64,000 nucleotides of DNA from Algicella marina (lineage in GTDB: Bacteria; Pseudomonadota; Alphaproteobacteria; Rhodobacterales; Rhodobacteraceae), in contig NZ_CP046620.1 of assembly GCF_009931615.1 (NCBI RefSeq), positions 1,565,501 to 1,629,500 on the forward strand. The letters are read 5' to 3'. The first letter of the stretch is position 1. Every line of letters starts with the position of its first letter. A program made the position numbers and the translations under genes. Under the pieces are notes generated by a model that was given only the letters and a program-made list of their open reading frames with translations, did no database searches and had not been told where the DNA came from. Positions 44,196-52,915 of the stretch are shown in pieces.

Positions 44196-45598
44196 GTGGG
44201 CTGCTGCGCGGCTACGGGCGTGGCCTCACCGCCACTTTCTTCGCCCTCGTGGCCGCCTGGGCGCTGCTGCTAATCGCCTTCCCGCAAATTACCATGCTCG
44301 AACGGGCACTCACGGCTCCGAAACGCCAACTTGACAGTTCCATCGCCCTGCAACTTTCCCGCGATGCCAGCACCTGCATATCCGTACTTGAAACCAATGC
44401 AGCGGCAGCGGCGGCACCCGCTCCGTCCGGCGGCCTCACCGTCCCTTCGCCATCGGGTGTGGCCGTTCCATCGCCGTCCGGCATCGGCGTTCCGTCGTCC
44501 TCCGGCATGGCGGTCCCGTCCGCCAGCGGCGGCAGCGATCGTCCTTATGTCCTGCAATGTGACCGCGCCAGCACCCACACCCGTCTCGTGCGGGATGACG
44601 GCATCATCGCCTGGCTGGACGAAACCTATGACATTCCCACACTCACCGTTCCGCAGGACGCCTCCGTCGAGGAGCAGAAGGAAGTCGCCTCTGAAATCTC
44701 CGCCCTGAGCCAAGACCTCTACAGCACGTTGCGTCAGAGGGAGGCCAACGCCTTTCCCTTCACGCTTGCAAATTTCAACGCTCTCACAGCCCCGCGCCTC
44801 ATTCCGATCTCACCTGAACAGAAGGCAGTGGAGGATGCGCAATTCGGCACCCGCCTCCTCTCCCTCTCGGGGCTGAGATATGAGCGTGACGGCGAGGTCT
44901 ACATGCGCCTCGGCCTAGTGACCCTGGCCCGTACACTCGTCTTCGCCATTCTCGCCACCGCCCTCGCCCTCGTCATCTGCTACCCCATCGCCTACAAGGT
45001 CGCGCTCGCCACCCCGCCAAAACAAGCTGTCTGGCTGTTTCTTGGCCTGATCATCCCCTATGCCATCGTCGAGTTGATGCGCATTTACGCTTGGACAACG
45101 ATCATTGACACTCAGGGGCTTATCAACGGCCTCCTCGGCAGTCTCGGCCTGATCTCGGAGCCGATACCGTTCAAGCGCTTCCCCGCTACGGTCTTCGTGG
45201 TAATCGTCTACACCTATGTGCTGTTCATGGTCTTTCCGATCTACAACGTGATGTCGACGCTGGACAGAAACCAGATCGAGGCCGCCCGAGACCTCGGCGC
45301 CACTTCCCTGCGTGTACACCGGCGTATCGTCATTCCCCACGCCAAGCCCGGCATCGCCGTCGGCTGCATCGCCACTTTCATGCTTGCCGCCGGTGCCTTC
45401 TCCGTTCCGCGCATTATCTCGCGCGGGCTGCAGGCGGAATGGTTCAGCCAGACGATCTACAGCAAGTTCTTCGAGAGCGAAAACTCCAACATCGGCGCCG
45501 CCTACTCCTTCGCCTACACCATTCTCTGCTTCGTTATCGTCGGCCTGTTCATGTGGATCATGCGCACCCGCCTGAAGGACTTCGCGAGGAGCCAATGA
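44192..45598 (+). CDS. Polyamine-type ABC transporter permease, PotB-like, with long repeat-containing periplasmic loop
   Basis: At 468 residues this permease is about 170 longer than usual PotB proteins. After TM1 (residues 12-32), a periplasmic insert of some 200 residues holds four 8-residue repeats (84-115, VPSPSG type), a possible Cys62-Cys123 pair and an acidic helical stretch. The normal permease core follows from about 240, with the EAA loop NQIEAARDLGATSLRVHRRIVIP. Similar extra-loop permeases exist in this family, but the Ser/Pro repeat is unusual. Start and stop both overlap neighbours by four bases. Confidence 0.85.
   Translation: MSGLLRGYGRGLTATFFALVAAWALLLIAFPQITMLERALTAPKRQLDSSIALQLSRDASTCISVLETNAAAAAAPAPSGGLTVPSPSGVAVPSPSGIGVPSSSGMAVPSASGGSDRPYVLQCDRASTHTRLVRDDGIIAWLDETYDIPTLTVPQDASVEEQKEVASEISALSQDLYSTLRQREANAFPFTLANFNALTAPRLIPISPEQKAVEDAQFGTRLLSLSGLRYERDGEVYMRLGLVTLARTLVFAILATALALVICYPIAYKVALATPPKQAVWLFLGLIIPYAIVELMRIYAWTTIIDTQGLINGLLGSLGLISEPIPFKRFPATVFVVIVYTYVLFMVFPIYNVMSTLDRNQIEAARDLGATSLRVHRRIVIPHAKPGIAVGCIATFMLAAGAFSVPRIISRGLQAEWFSQTIYSKFFESENSNIGAAYSFAYTILCFVIVGLFMWIMRTRLKDFARSQ
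44441..44536 (+). repeat. 24-bp in-frame tandem repeat, four units
   Basis: Four consecutive 24-bp units encode VPSPSGVA, VPSPSGIG, VPSSSGMA and VPSASGGS in the periplasmic loop of the PotB-like permease. The units differ at third positions and a few codons, so the array is not recent. In-frame 24-bp steps would allow length variation without frameshift. Confidence 0.85.
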
Positions 45599-46428
45599 CG
45601 TCCGACCGCCTCCTTACCCTCTACACCTGGGCCTTCCTGATCTTCATGTTCGGGCCGCTGATCCTGATGATCATCTCGTCGTTCAACGACATCTCACCCC
45701 CCTCCGTCACCGACTGGCAGGGCCTGACCGGCAAATGGTACGCCTATTTCTGGATGCCGGAGGAGGCACTGCGGGCAGACCCCGTGCTGCGCTCGCTCGA
45801 CCGGCCGCGTTTCATCGCCTGTTTCGGAAATTCTCTGAAAGTTGCGGCTATTGTCGTGCCTTTGGCCCTGGCACTGGGGCTCGCTGGCGCTGTTCTGCTC
45901 ACCCGCTGGCGCAGCCGTGCCAACGGTGTACTCTGGTGGGTGCTGCTGTCGCCGATGCTTGCTCCCGGCATCGTTCTCGGCCTTTCCGCCCTCGTCTTCT
46001 GGGGGCGTCTCGGCGTCAGCGCCGGACTGTTCACCATCATCATGGCGCAGGTCACCTTCATCGCCGGCTACCCGATGCTGATCCTCATGGCCCGTCTTCA
46101 GCGTCAGCCGGTGGAGCTGGAGGAAGCGGCACTGGATCTCGGGGCCACGCCCATGCGCGTCTTCCGCCGCCTCACCCTGCCTTATCTCTTCCCGGCACTC
46201 GCCTCCGCCGCCGTCATCGCCTTCATGGCGTCGATGGAGAATTACAACACCACCATGTTCGCGAAGGGCGGTGCCTGCACCTTCGCCACCGAGATCGGCG
46301 CGATGGCCCGCAATCCCAACGGTCACCCGCCGGTAATCAATGCCGTTGGCACCGTCATCATCCTGCTCACCGTGTCCGCGGCCCTCGCCCACACATTCCT
46401 TCTGTCGCGTGAGGCGCAGGACAAGTGA
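45595..46428 (+). CDS. Polyamine-type ABC transporter permease, PotC-like
   Basis: A 277-residue permease with six hydrophobic segments beginning at residue 9 (LYTWAFLIFMFGPLILMII). The EAA loop is VELEEAALDLGATPMRVFRRLTLPYL. It is the second channel subunit of the polyamine-type importer. ATG 45595 overlaps the previous stop; GAGGAG lies just upstream. Its stop overlaps the GTG start of the next gene, tying an unknown protein to the transporter. Confidence 0.9.
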   Translation: MTSDRLLTLYTWAFLIFMFGPLILMIISSFNDISPPSVTDWQGLTGKWYAYFWMPEEALRADPVLRSLDRPRFIACFGNSLKVAAIVVPLALALGLAGAVLLTRWRSRANGVLWWVLLSPMLAPGIVLGLSALVFWGRLGVSAGLFTIIMAQVTFIAGYPMLILMARLQRQPVELEEAALDLGATPMRVFRRLTLPYLFPALASAAVIAFMASMENYNTTMFAKGGACTFATEIGAMARNPNGHPPVINAVGTVIILLTVSAALAHTFLLSREAQDK

Positions 46429-47108
46429 TCCGCGCCCGCTGCCACCCCGCACTGGAAGCCATACTGCCAAAGCCGGTACCTGCGAAGTCAGCCCTACCCG
46501 ACTGGTTTCGATCCATGCCCTCTGAATCGGTGGCGGACAGCCTCGGGGGCGCTTCCGTCCGCACCCTCAAGCATTGCCCGCCCTTCATCGACGCACTCTC
46601 CACCGGCATTCTGATGCCCCTTGCCGCCGACCTCCGGTTCGACGACGGACATGTTTCGTGGGACTGGGATCCACCGTTCCTGCCCGACACCGCCCTCGCC
46701 CGCGCACCCGTCTCCGTCCACGTGCCGGAACAAGCCAGCGGCGCGCCGCTCGAAGACACCATTCTCAAGTTCATGAATTTCTGGGCTTTGGAGACCCCGC
46801 CCGGCTGGTCGCTGCTCTTCACGCATCCGCTCAACCGAGAGGACCTGCCGTTCCGCACCCTCTCCGGTCTCGTCGATTGCGATAGCTTTGCTGACGGCTA
46901 CGTGCATTTTCCGGCACTTTGGCTGCAACCCGGCTTCTCAGGCATCCTGCCCGCCGGCACGCCGGTCGCACAGGTCATCGCCGTCCCACGTGACGGCAGC
47001 GGGCTGATCGTCGAAACCATGACCGATGGCCAGATTTCCGTGAACCGACAGGTGCAGGAAGCCATAGGCGCCGAACCCGGCGTCTACCGCAAACGCTTCC
47101 GCCACTAG
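46425..47108 (+). CDS. Conserved protein of unknown function (DUF6065-like), coupled to transporter
   Basis: A 227-residue soluble protein beginning with GTG in a four-base overlap with the permease stop. Motifs include the CPPFIDALSTGILMPLAADL region near residue 52, FMNFWALETPPGWSLLFTHPLNR near 115 and PAGTPVAQVIAVPRDG near 175. The arrangement recalls DUF6065 proteins, matched from memory only, so the family name is tentative. No signal peptide or membrane segment is seen. Translational coupling suggests a role tied to the imported compound, but no reaction can be proposed. Confidence 0.7.
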   Translation: MIRARCHPALEAILPKPVPAKSALPDWFRSMPSESVADSLGGASVRTLKHCPPFIDALSTGILMPLAADLRFDDGHVSWDWDPPFLPDTALARAPVSVHVPEQASGAPLEDTILKFMNFWALETPPGWSLLFTHPLNREDLPFRTLSGLVDCDSFADGYVHFPALWLQPGFSGILPAGTPVAQVIAVPRDGSGLIVETMTDGQISVNRQVQEAIGAEPGVYRKRFRH

Positions 47109-47659
47109 AAGCGGAGCGGCAACCGCCCCTTGGAAGCCCGCACAGACGCAACGATCGCGTGTTGCCGCCGCGCCGGATCATCCCAAAGCTCCGCCCGCAG
47201 GCTCTCGGCCTCCGGCTGCCTCCCCTCTGCCGCCGCCCGGTACAACAGCATATCCACCTCCGGATCCGTGCCCTGCAACGGCAGCAATGCTTCCCATGCG
47301 TCCGCCACCCGGCCCAGCCGCAGCGCCACCCGGCCGAAATTGCGCCGCGCGTCACCATCCTCCGGCACCAACATCAGGGCACGCCCGAACGCATCGGCCG
47401 CCTCCGTCAGATCACCTGCTTCCAGGGTAGCGCGGCCAAGCTCGAACCATGCATTCGCGTGCCCGGGTTCCACCTCCACCGCCTGCCGAAGCCTCTTGCG
47501 GGCCGGCGCCCACTTACCCTGCTCCATCATCACCTTGCCCAGATTGTAGAAAACCGCCGCCGGTGCGTCCTTTCGCTCCGCCGCCCGTTTCAGCATCCGT
47601 TCCGCAGCCGGCCAGTCGTGTCGCGCCAGCAGGTCCGGCAATTTCTCCAGTCCTTGCAT
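47105..47659 (-). CDS. Tetratricopeptide-repeat protein
   Basis: A 184-residue protein of helical repeats: PAAERMLKRAAERKDAPAAVFYNLGKVMMEQGKW, then ARKRLRQAVEVEPGHANAWFELGRATLEAGD and ADAFGRALMLVPEDGDARRNFGRVALRLGR. It holds three or four TPR units and no signal peptide, so it is probably a cytoplasmic adaptor. I use ATG 47659; ATG 47704 would add 15 residues without repeat character. Its end overlaps the convergent gene's stop by four bases. Confidence 0.78.
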   Translation of the reverse strand: MQGLEKLPDLLARHDWPAAERMLKRAAERKDAPAAVFYNLGKVMMEQGKWAPARKRLRQAVEVEPGHANAWFELGRATLEAGDLTEAADAFGRALMLVPEDGDARRNFGRVALRLGRVADAWEALLPLQGTDPEVDMLLYRAAAEGRQPEAESLRAELWDDPARRQHAIVASVRASKGRLPLRF

Positions 47660-47754
47660 GGTGACGACAATGTTGCATCCGTTTCCGCTTGGCAATGGCG
47701 TCACAATAGCATTGCAATACCACGGTAGTTACGGTCGCCAACGGAAAGCCTGCG

Positions 47755-48675
47755 ATGATACCCTCTGTCTTCACCAGTCCCGGTCGCTTCTGGCGCGGCA
47801 ACCTTCACACCCATTCGACCCTGTCGGACGGCGTACTCGACCCGGCCGAGGTCTGCCGTCGCTATCAGGCCGAAGGCTACGACTTCATTGCCCTCACCGA
47901 CCATTTCATCGGCTGTTTCGGATATCCGATCGCCGACACGCGTCCTTGCAGAAACGATGCCTTCACCACATTGCTCGGGGCAGAAATCCACTCTGGCGCC
48001 ATGGAGAACGGCGATCTTTGGCACATTCTCGCCGTTGGCCTGCCGCAGGACTTTACCCCGCCCGATGCGCCGGATTTTCAGGCCACCGCGGATCAGGAGT
48101 CCGGCCCGGCCATCGCCGCGCGCGCCCGCAAGGCCGGGGCCTTCGTCGCCATCGCCCACCCGCAGTGGTCCGGCCTGACACTTTCCGACGCCGCCAGCAT
48201 TGAGGCCGCGCACGCTGTGGAGGTCTACAACCACGGCTGCGCGATTGGCGCCGAACGGCCAGACGGCTTCCACACGCTTGACCTTCTGCTCTCGCAGGGG
48301 CGCGACCTGACGCTGATCGCCACCGACGACGCACATTTCACCGAACCGGATCATTTTGGTGGATGGGTAATGGTCAAGGCGGAGCAGAACACGCCAGAGA
48401 CACTGCTCACAGCGCTGAAGTCCGGCAACTTCTATTCCTCGCAGGGTCCGGAACTGCGAGGAATCGAAGTCAGCGCCGATACCATCACGGTCACGTCTTC
48501 AGCTGTCAGCCGCGTCATCGTTCAGGGCCATGGTTGCGCCGCCGTCGCTCATCACGGCCACTCGCTCACCCGCGCCGAGATCCCTCTCGGCCGCTTCACC
48601 GGCAGCCCGTGGCTGCGCGTTACCATCGCGGACGCCGCCGGGCGTCGCGCTTGGAGCAACCCGCTCCACCTCTGA
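47755..48675 (+). CDS. PHP-domain metal-dependent phosphoesterase
   Basis: A 306-residue protein with PHP-domain motifs: GNLHTHSTLSDGVLDP at the start (metal-binding His pair and Asp), FIALTDHFIG, a mid-protein IAHPQWSG and ATDDAHF near residue 190. PHP proteins hydrolyse phosphoesters with a trinuclear metal centre; relatives include YciV-type nucleotide phosphatases. The last 80 residues look like a small beta-rich extension. It stands alone between the TPR gene (divergent) and the tungstate-type importer, so its substrate is unknown. Confidence 0.8.
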   Translation: MIPSVFTSPGRFWRGNLHTHSTLSDGVLDPAEVCRRYQAEGYDFIALTDHFIGCFGYPIADTRPCRNDAFTTLLGAEIHSGAMENGDLWHILAVGLPQDFTPPDAPDFQATADQESGPAIAARARKAGAFVAIAHPQWSGLTLSDAASIEAAHAVEVYNHGCAIGAERPDGFHTLDLLLSQGRDLTLIATDDAHFTEPDHFGGWVMVKAEQNTPETLLTALKSGNFYSSQGPELRGIEVSADTITVTSSAVSRVIVQGHGCAAVAHHGHSLTRAEIPLGRFTGSPWLRVTIADAAGRRAWSNPLHL

Positions 48676-48823
48676 CGACACAAACGCCGGAAATTATGCA
48701 CTCCTCAAGCGCGGCCTTGAGGCCTTTCTTTTCCGATCTTTGCGGGCATTCACGCTTGCATTGCCGCCACATCACTGCATAATCTTCACCAATAAGCGGA
48801 ATCAACGCAATCAGGGGGAAATT

Positions 48824-49531
48824 TTGCAAAGTGTTGGCGAGGCCTTTTCCCTGGCAATATCGCTGGTCCTTTCCGGCGATCCCGACCTGCTGGAAATCGT
48901 CCTGCTGTCCCTCCGCGTCAGCCTCACCGCCACCATCGTCGCCGCCGCGATAGGCCTGCCGCTCGGCGCCCTAATCGCCATCAGCCGTTTTCGCGGCCGG
49001 AACGTCCTTCTCATCCTGATGAACGCCCTCATGGGCTTGCCGCCGGTGGTTGTCGGCCTCCTCGTCTACATCCACTTTTCCCGCGCCGGACCGCTCGGCT
49101 TTCTCGGCCTGCTCTACACCCCGACAGTGATGATCATCGCCCAGACGATCCTGATCACCCCCATCGTCGCCGCTCTCTCGCGACAGGTGTTGGAGGATTT
49201 GCATGCCGAATACGCCGAACAGTTTCGCTCGCTCTGCCTCGGTCGCTGGCAATCGGTTCAGGCTTTGCTCTGGGATGCCCGTTACTCTCTCCTCACCGTC
49301 GGTCTTGCCGGCTTCGGCCGCGCCGTGGCGGAAGTCGGCGCTGTCATCATCGTCGGTGGCAACATCGACCATCTGACCCGTGTGATGACCACTGCCATCG
49401 CGTTGGAAACGTCCAAGGGTGATCTTCCACTGGCTCTCGCTCTCGGCATCATCCTCATGACAATCGCCCTTGGCGTGAATGCCGCCGTGCAGGCTGTGCG
49501 CCTGACAGCGCTGAGGCAGGCCTATGTCTGA
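48824..49531 (+). CDS. tupB: Tungstate-type ABC transporter permease, TupB-like
   Basis: A 235-residue permease starting at TTG 48824, with CAGGGGGA five bases upstream; a longer frame reaches back into the PHP gene but lacks permease character. Hydrophobic segments begin around residue 20 (LEIVLLSLRVSLTATIVAAAIGLPLGALIAI). The coupling loop is EYAEQFRSLCLGRWQSVQALLWDARYSLL, as in TupB/ModB proteins. The end overlaps the ATPase gene by eight bases. Tungstate is inferred from the TupA-like partner. Confidence 0.85.
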   Translation: MQSVGEAFSLAISLVLSGDPDLLEIVLLSLRVSLTATIVAAAIGLPLGALIAISRFRGRNVLLILMNALMGLPPVVVGLLVYIHFSRAGPLGFLGLLYTPTVMIIAQTILITPIVAALSRQVLEDLHAEYAEQFRSLCLGRWQSVQALLWDARYSLLTVGLAGFGRAVAEVGAVIIVGGNIDHLTRVMTTAIALETSKGDLPLALALGIILMTIALGVNAAVQAVRLTALRQAYV

Positions 49532-50276
49532 GGTAATCTCCCTGCGCGTCGCCGCACCGGGCACGCAGCGCGCGTCTGAGCTGCTGCCTCTCACGGTTGA
49601 GGGATTGACCCTCGCGTTCGGGGCTGAAATCGTACTCAACGCTCTGGATCTGGAACTCGGGCCCGAAGGCTGCACCGTCATCATGGGTCCGAACGGTGCC
49701 GGCAAGAGCCTGCTCCTCAAGGCCCTCCACGGCCTCATCCCCCCGACCGCCGGGCGGATCGACTGGAATGGTACGCCCGCAGCGCAGGCCACGCGCAGAC
49801 AGGCGCTCGTCTTCCAGAAGCCCGTGCTCCTGCGCCGCTCCGTTGCGGCCAACCTTGATTTCGTCCTCAAGGCCCGCGGCAAGGATCCGGCCCGCCGCGC
49901 CGAACTCCTCGCCCGCACGGGCCTCGCCCACAAGGCCAGCCAGCCTGCGCGCCTCCTGTCCGGCGGTGAAGCCCAGCGCCTCGCGCTCGCCCGTGCCCTC
50001 GCCACCGATCCGGAGATCCTCTTCCTCGACGAACCCACCGCCAGCCTCGATCCGGCGTCTGTGCTGGCCATCGAAGGTATGGTCACCGCCGCGCGGGATC
50101 AGGGCACCCGTATCATCTTCGTCACCCATGATATCGGGCAGGCCCGCCGCATGGCCGACGATGTCGTCTTCATCCACCGAGGCCGCGTTGCCGAACACCG
50201 GCCCGCGCCCGCCTTTTTCAACGCCCCGCACAGCGAGGCGGCACGCAATTACGTCAATGGCAGGATCGTCGTCTGA
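49524..50276 (+). CDS. tupC: Tungstate-type ABC transporter ATP-binding protein, TupC-like
   Basis: A 250-residue ATPase: Walker A MGPNGAGKSLL near residue 55, signature LSGGEAQR, Walker B LFLDEPTASLD and switch His FVTHDIGQARRM. The N-terminal 25 residues are a little longer than usual. It is coupled to tupB by overlap and followed 26 bases later by the binding-protein gene. Confidence 0.87.
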   Translation: MSEVISLRVAAPGTQRASELLPLTVEGLTLAFGAEIVLNALDLELGPEGCTVIMGPNGAGKSLLLKALHGLIPPTAGRIDWNGTPAAQATRRQALVFQKPVLLRRSVAANLDFVLKARGKDPARRAELLARTGLAHKASQPARLLSGGEAQRLALARALATDPEILFLDEPTASLDPASVLAIEGMVTAARDQGTRIIFVTHDIGQARRMADDVVFIHRGRVAEHRPAPAFFNAPHSEAARNYVNGRIVV

Positions 50277-50302
50277 ACGATCGAATTAGGGAGATACCAG
50301 AC

Positions 50303-51115
50303 ATGAGAACCACATTTGCGGCAGCGGCCATGCTCGCCCTCGCCACCGCGGCACCGGCGCAGGACACCTCGATCATCGTCCAGTCGACGACATCCACCGC
50401 CAACTCCGGCCTCTATGATTACCTCCTGCCGATTTTCACCGAAAAGACCGGCATCACCGTCAATGTCGTCGCTGTCGGCACCGGTCAGGCGATCAAGAAT
50501 GCCGAGAACTGCGATGGTGACGTGTTGCTCGTCCACGCCAAGCCGTCGGAGGAGAAATTCGTAGAGGCCGGCTACGGCACCCACCGCACTGATCTGATGT
50601 ACAACGATTTCGTCATCGTCGGTCCGGAAGCAGATCCGGCCGGTGTCGGAGGTTCGAACGATGTGCAGGCCGCGCTGGCCAGCATCGCCGAACAGCAGGC
50701 CCTCTTTGCCTCCCGCGGCGACGATTCCGGCACCCACAAGAAGGAAGTTTCCCTCTGGTCCGCAGCCGGGGTCGAACCGACCACCGGCTCCGGAGACTGG
50801 TATCGCGAAACCGGCTCCGGCATGGGCGCCACCCTCAACGCCGGCATCGGCATGGGCGCCTACGTGATGACCGACCGCGCCACATGGATCAGCTTCGAGA
50901 ACAAGCAGGATTACAAGGTTCAGGTCGAGGGCGATGAGGACATGTTCAACCAGTACGGCGTCATTCCGGTGAACGCCGACAAGTGCCCGACCGTAAAGGT
51001 GGACGCTGCTAACACCTTCGCCGACTGGCTGATCTCGGATGAAGGTCAGGCCGTCATCGCTGCCTACAAGGTCGCCGACCAGCAGCTTTTCTTTCCAAAC
51101 GCACCGGAAGACTAA
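50303..51115 (+). CDS. tupA: Tungstate-type ABC transporter substrate-binding protein, TupA-like
   Basis: A 270-residue periplasmic protein: signal peptide MRTTFAAAAMLALATAAPAQ, then SIIVQSTTSTANSGLYDYLLPIF, where the TTST motif is the oxyanion-binding signature of TupA. Further markers are GDVLLVHAKPSEEKFV, DFVIVGPEADPAG and FASRGDDSGTHKKE. TupA binds tungstate (or molybdate) with high affinity. TAGGGAGAT precedes ATG. Gene order B-C-A is kept compact, and a strong hairpin follows. Confidence 0.87.
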   Translation: MRTTFAAAAMLALATAAPAQDTSIIVQSTTSTANSGLYDYLLPIFTEKTGITVNVVAVGTGQAIKNAENCDGDVLLVHAKPSEEKFVEAGYGTHRTDLMYNDFVIVGPEADPAGVGGSNDVQAALASIAEQQALFASRGDDSGTHKKEVSLWSAAGVEPTTGSGDWYRETGSGMGATLNAGIGMGAYVMTDRATWISFENKQDYKVQVEGDEDMFNQYGVIPVNADKCPTVKVDAANTFADWLISDEGQAVIAAYKVADQQLFFPNAPED

Positions 51116-51123
51116 TAGACTGC

Positions 51124-51148
51124 GGGGGCGGCGACATTCGTCGCCCCC
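51124..51148 (+). terminator. 10-bp GC-rich hairpin after tupA
   Basis: GGGGGCGGCG pairs with CGTCGCCCCC (one G-T pair) around the loop ACATT. It lies between the tupA stop and the HTH/binding-domain regulator gene, 13 bases before the regulator's ATG. No U-run follows, so it may reduce read-through rather than fully stop transcription. Confidence 0.6.
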
Positions 51149-51161
51149 ACAGATCGAGCCA

Positions 51162-52049
51162 ATGAACCAGATCACCAGCACGGCCCCGGAGTTTCTGACT
51201 GTCCGCGAACTCGCCGACCTCCTGCGCATCAAGGAACGCAAGGTCTATGACCTTGCCGCCAACGGAACCGTTCCCTGCTCACGTGCAACCGGCAAACTGC
51301 TGTTTCCCACCGCCGAAATACGCGACTGGATCGAAGGCGCGAAGTCCGGCGGCACCACCGCCCCCACGCCGCGCCCGCCAATCCTGCTTGGCAGTCACGA
51401 TCCCCTGCTCGACTGGGCGATCCGCCAATCCCGTTGCGGTCTCGCCTCCTATTTCGACGGCTCTCTTGATGGTCTTGCCCGCTTCGTGCGTGGCGAGGGT
51501 ATCGCCGCCGGTCTGCACATCTATGATGGCCCAGACGACGCCTGGAATACGCCTGCCGTTGCGGCTGCCGCCGCAGACGCCAACGCCGTTCTCGTCACCT
51601 TCGCCAGCCGCAAGCGTGGTATCCTGACCTACCCCGGCGGACACGAACCAACCGGTATCGCAGATCTGGCCGGGCTCACTCTCGCACCAAGGCAAGCCGA
51701 GTCGGGCACGGCCATCCTCTTCCGCAACCTCGCGGAAAAGGCCGGGCTGGACCTGACGCAAATGAAGTTCACCGAGGTCGCCCGCACCGAGGACGAGGCC
51801 GCACAGGCCGTCGGTCGCGGCGAGGCTGACGCCACCTTCGGGTTGGAAACCGTCGCCCGCACCTACGGTCTCACCTTCCTGCCGGTTCTCGAGGAACGCT
51901 TCGACCTCCTCGTGGACCGCAAGGCGTGGTTCGAGCCACCCCTGCAGGCCCTCGTCACCTTCTGCCGATCCCCTGCCTTTCGCGAACGTGCGGACATCAT
52001 CGGCGGCTACAATGTCGCCGACTTCGGCACAGTGATCTGGAACGCCTGA
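51162..52049 (+). CDS. One-component regulator: excisionase-type HTH fused to periplasmic-binding-like domain
   Basis: A 295-residue protein. Residues 10-60 are a MerR/excisionase-type helix-turn-helix (FLTVRELADLLRIKERKVYDL, then GKLLFPTAEIRDWI). Residues 75-295 resemble a PBP-like substrate domain, with DPLLDWAIRQSRCGLASYFDGS, GLHIYDGPDDAWN, LTLAPRQAESGTAIL and GEADATFGLETVAR. It has no signal peptide, so it senses an intracellular ligand. Its position after TupABC suggests tungstate or molybdate (or cofactor status) as signal and the importer as target, inferred from context. Confidence 0.8.
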   Translation: MNQITSTAPEFLTVRELADLLRIKERKVYDLAANGTVPCSRATGKLLFPTAEIRDWIEGAKSGGTTAPTPRPPILLGSHDPLLDWAIRQSRCGLASYFDGSLDGLARFVRGEGIAAGLHIYDGPDDAWNTPAVAAAAADANAVLVTFASRKRGILTYPGGHEPTGIADLAGLTLAPRQAESGTAILFRNLAEKAGLDLTQMKFTEVARTEDEAAQAVGRGEADATFGLETVARTYGLTFLPVLEERFDLLVDRKAWFEPPLQALVTFCRSPAFRERADIIGGYNVADFGTVIWNA

Positions 52050-52174
52050 ACGAAAACCTGCACCTGCAAGGGGCGCAGGCGCAGGCTCGACTTCGCAATC
52101 ACGCTGGCAGCCAGGATCGGGGCAAGGCCGCCCTACTCGTTAATCCCCCCTCACTCCCGGAATGGGAGCGAACC

Positions 52175-52540
52175 CTACTTGACCACGTGCCAGACACCGC
52201 CGACACCGTCGCCCGACGTATCGCCCGGTGCGGAATCTCCGGCCCAGTAATACAGCGGCATGCCGCCAAACGCCCACTGCATCTTGCCATCCTTGCGCTC
52301 CACAAGCGTGAAGTCCCCGTCGGCGGCCGCTCCGGCGGCAGCAAAGAACGGTGGCCAGGCCTCGGCGCAGTCATCGTAGCAATTGCTCACGCCCTTGCTG
52401 TCCTTGTCGAAGATGTACAGCGTCATCCCCGCCTCGTCGGCCAGCACGCCGGCGCTGTTGCGACTTACGCTCGCCGCTGTCGCCATGCTTGCCAACAGTG
52501 CCAGCCCCGTGGCGGCAATCATCGTCTTCATCTTCATCAT
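52175..52540 (-). CDS. Secreted protein with Yahaya-type repeats (COG4315/Lipoprotein_15)
   Basis: A 121-residue secreted protein: signal peptide MKMKTMIAATGLALLASMATAA, then the repeat-like motif GMTLYIFDKDSKGVSNCYDDCAEAWPPF, and later GMPLYYWAGDSAPGDTSGDGVGGVWHVV. This arrangement is that of the COG4315 family of unknown function. The C-x(3)-C pair is conserved. AGGAG precedes ATG. It is divergent from the RTX gene across a 375-base gap. Confidence 0.8.
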   Translation of the reverse strand: MMKMKTMIAATGLALLASMATAASVSRNSAGVLADEAGMTLYIFDKDSKGVSNCYDDCAEAWPPFFAAAGAAADGDFTLVERKDGKMQWAFGGMPLYYWAGDSAPGDTSGDGVGGVWHVVK

Positions 52541-52718
52541 CCAGTCTCCTGATCTCGTACGCCGCCCGTGTCCGGCCCGGCCATTGCATTGCGCAACGTG
52601 CCCCCAGACGGTACCGCGCTGCCGCCTCTCTTGTGACCGGCCATCGTTGGCATGAGCGTTGAAAGATCAGTGGTATCGGGCCGGCGCGACCGTTGTTTTT
52701 CCCGCGCGCGCCATCCGA

Positions 52719-52738
52719 AGTGTGACAGAAGTTACACT
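52719..52738. promoter_or_regulatory. Inverted repeat in the 375-base divergent region before the RTX gene
   Basis: AGTGTGAC and GTTACACT face each other across four bases, giving an 8-bp inverted repeat with one mismatch, a typical shape for a dimeric regulator site. The surrounding region (52541-52915) holds no supported ORF. An AT-rich stretch (around 52780-52800) before the RTX gene is likely part of its promoter, but no clear -35/-10 pair stands out. Confidence 0.35.
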
Positions 52739-52915
52739 TTTGCGAACCTTTCCATAATCTTACCACGGACGGCCAGGTATTTTCTTGTTATCTTACAACG
52801 CTCACTCACACGCCGCACGCCTCATAGTATCGTCTCTGGCTGCATCCATTCGGGACGCCGCCCATTGCAAAAAAAAGGCGCCGGGAACTGTGCGCCATGA
52901 ACAGGAGAATACCCA

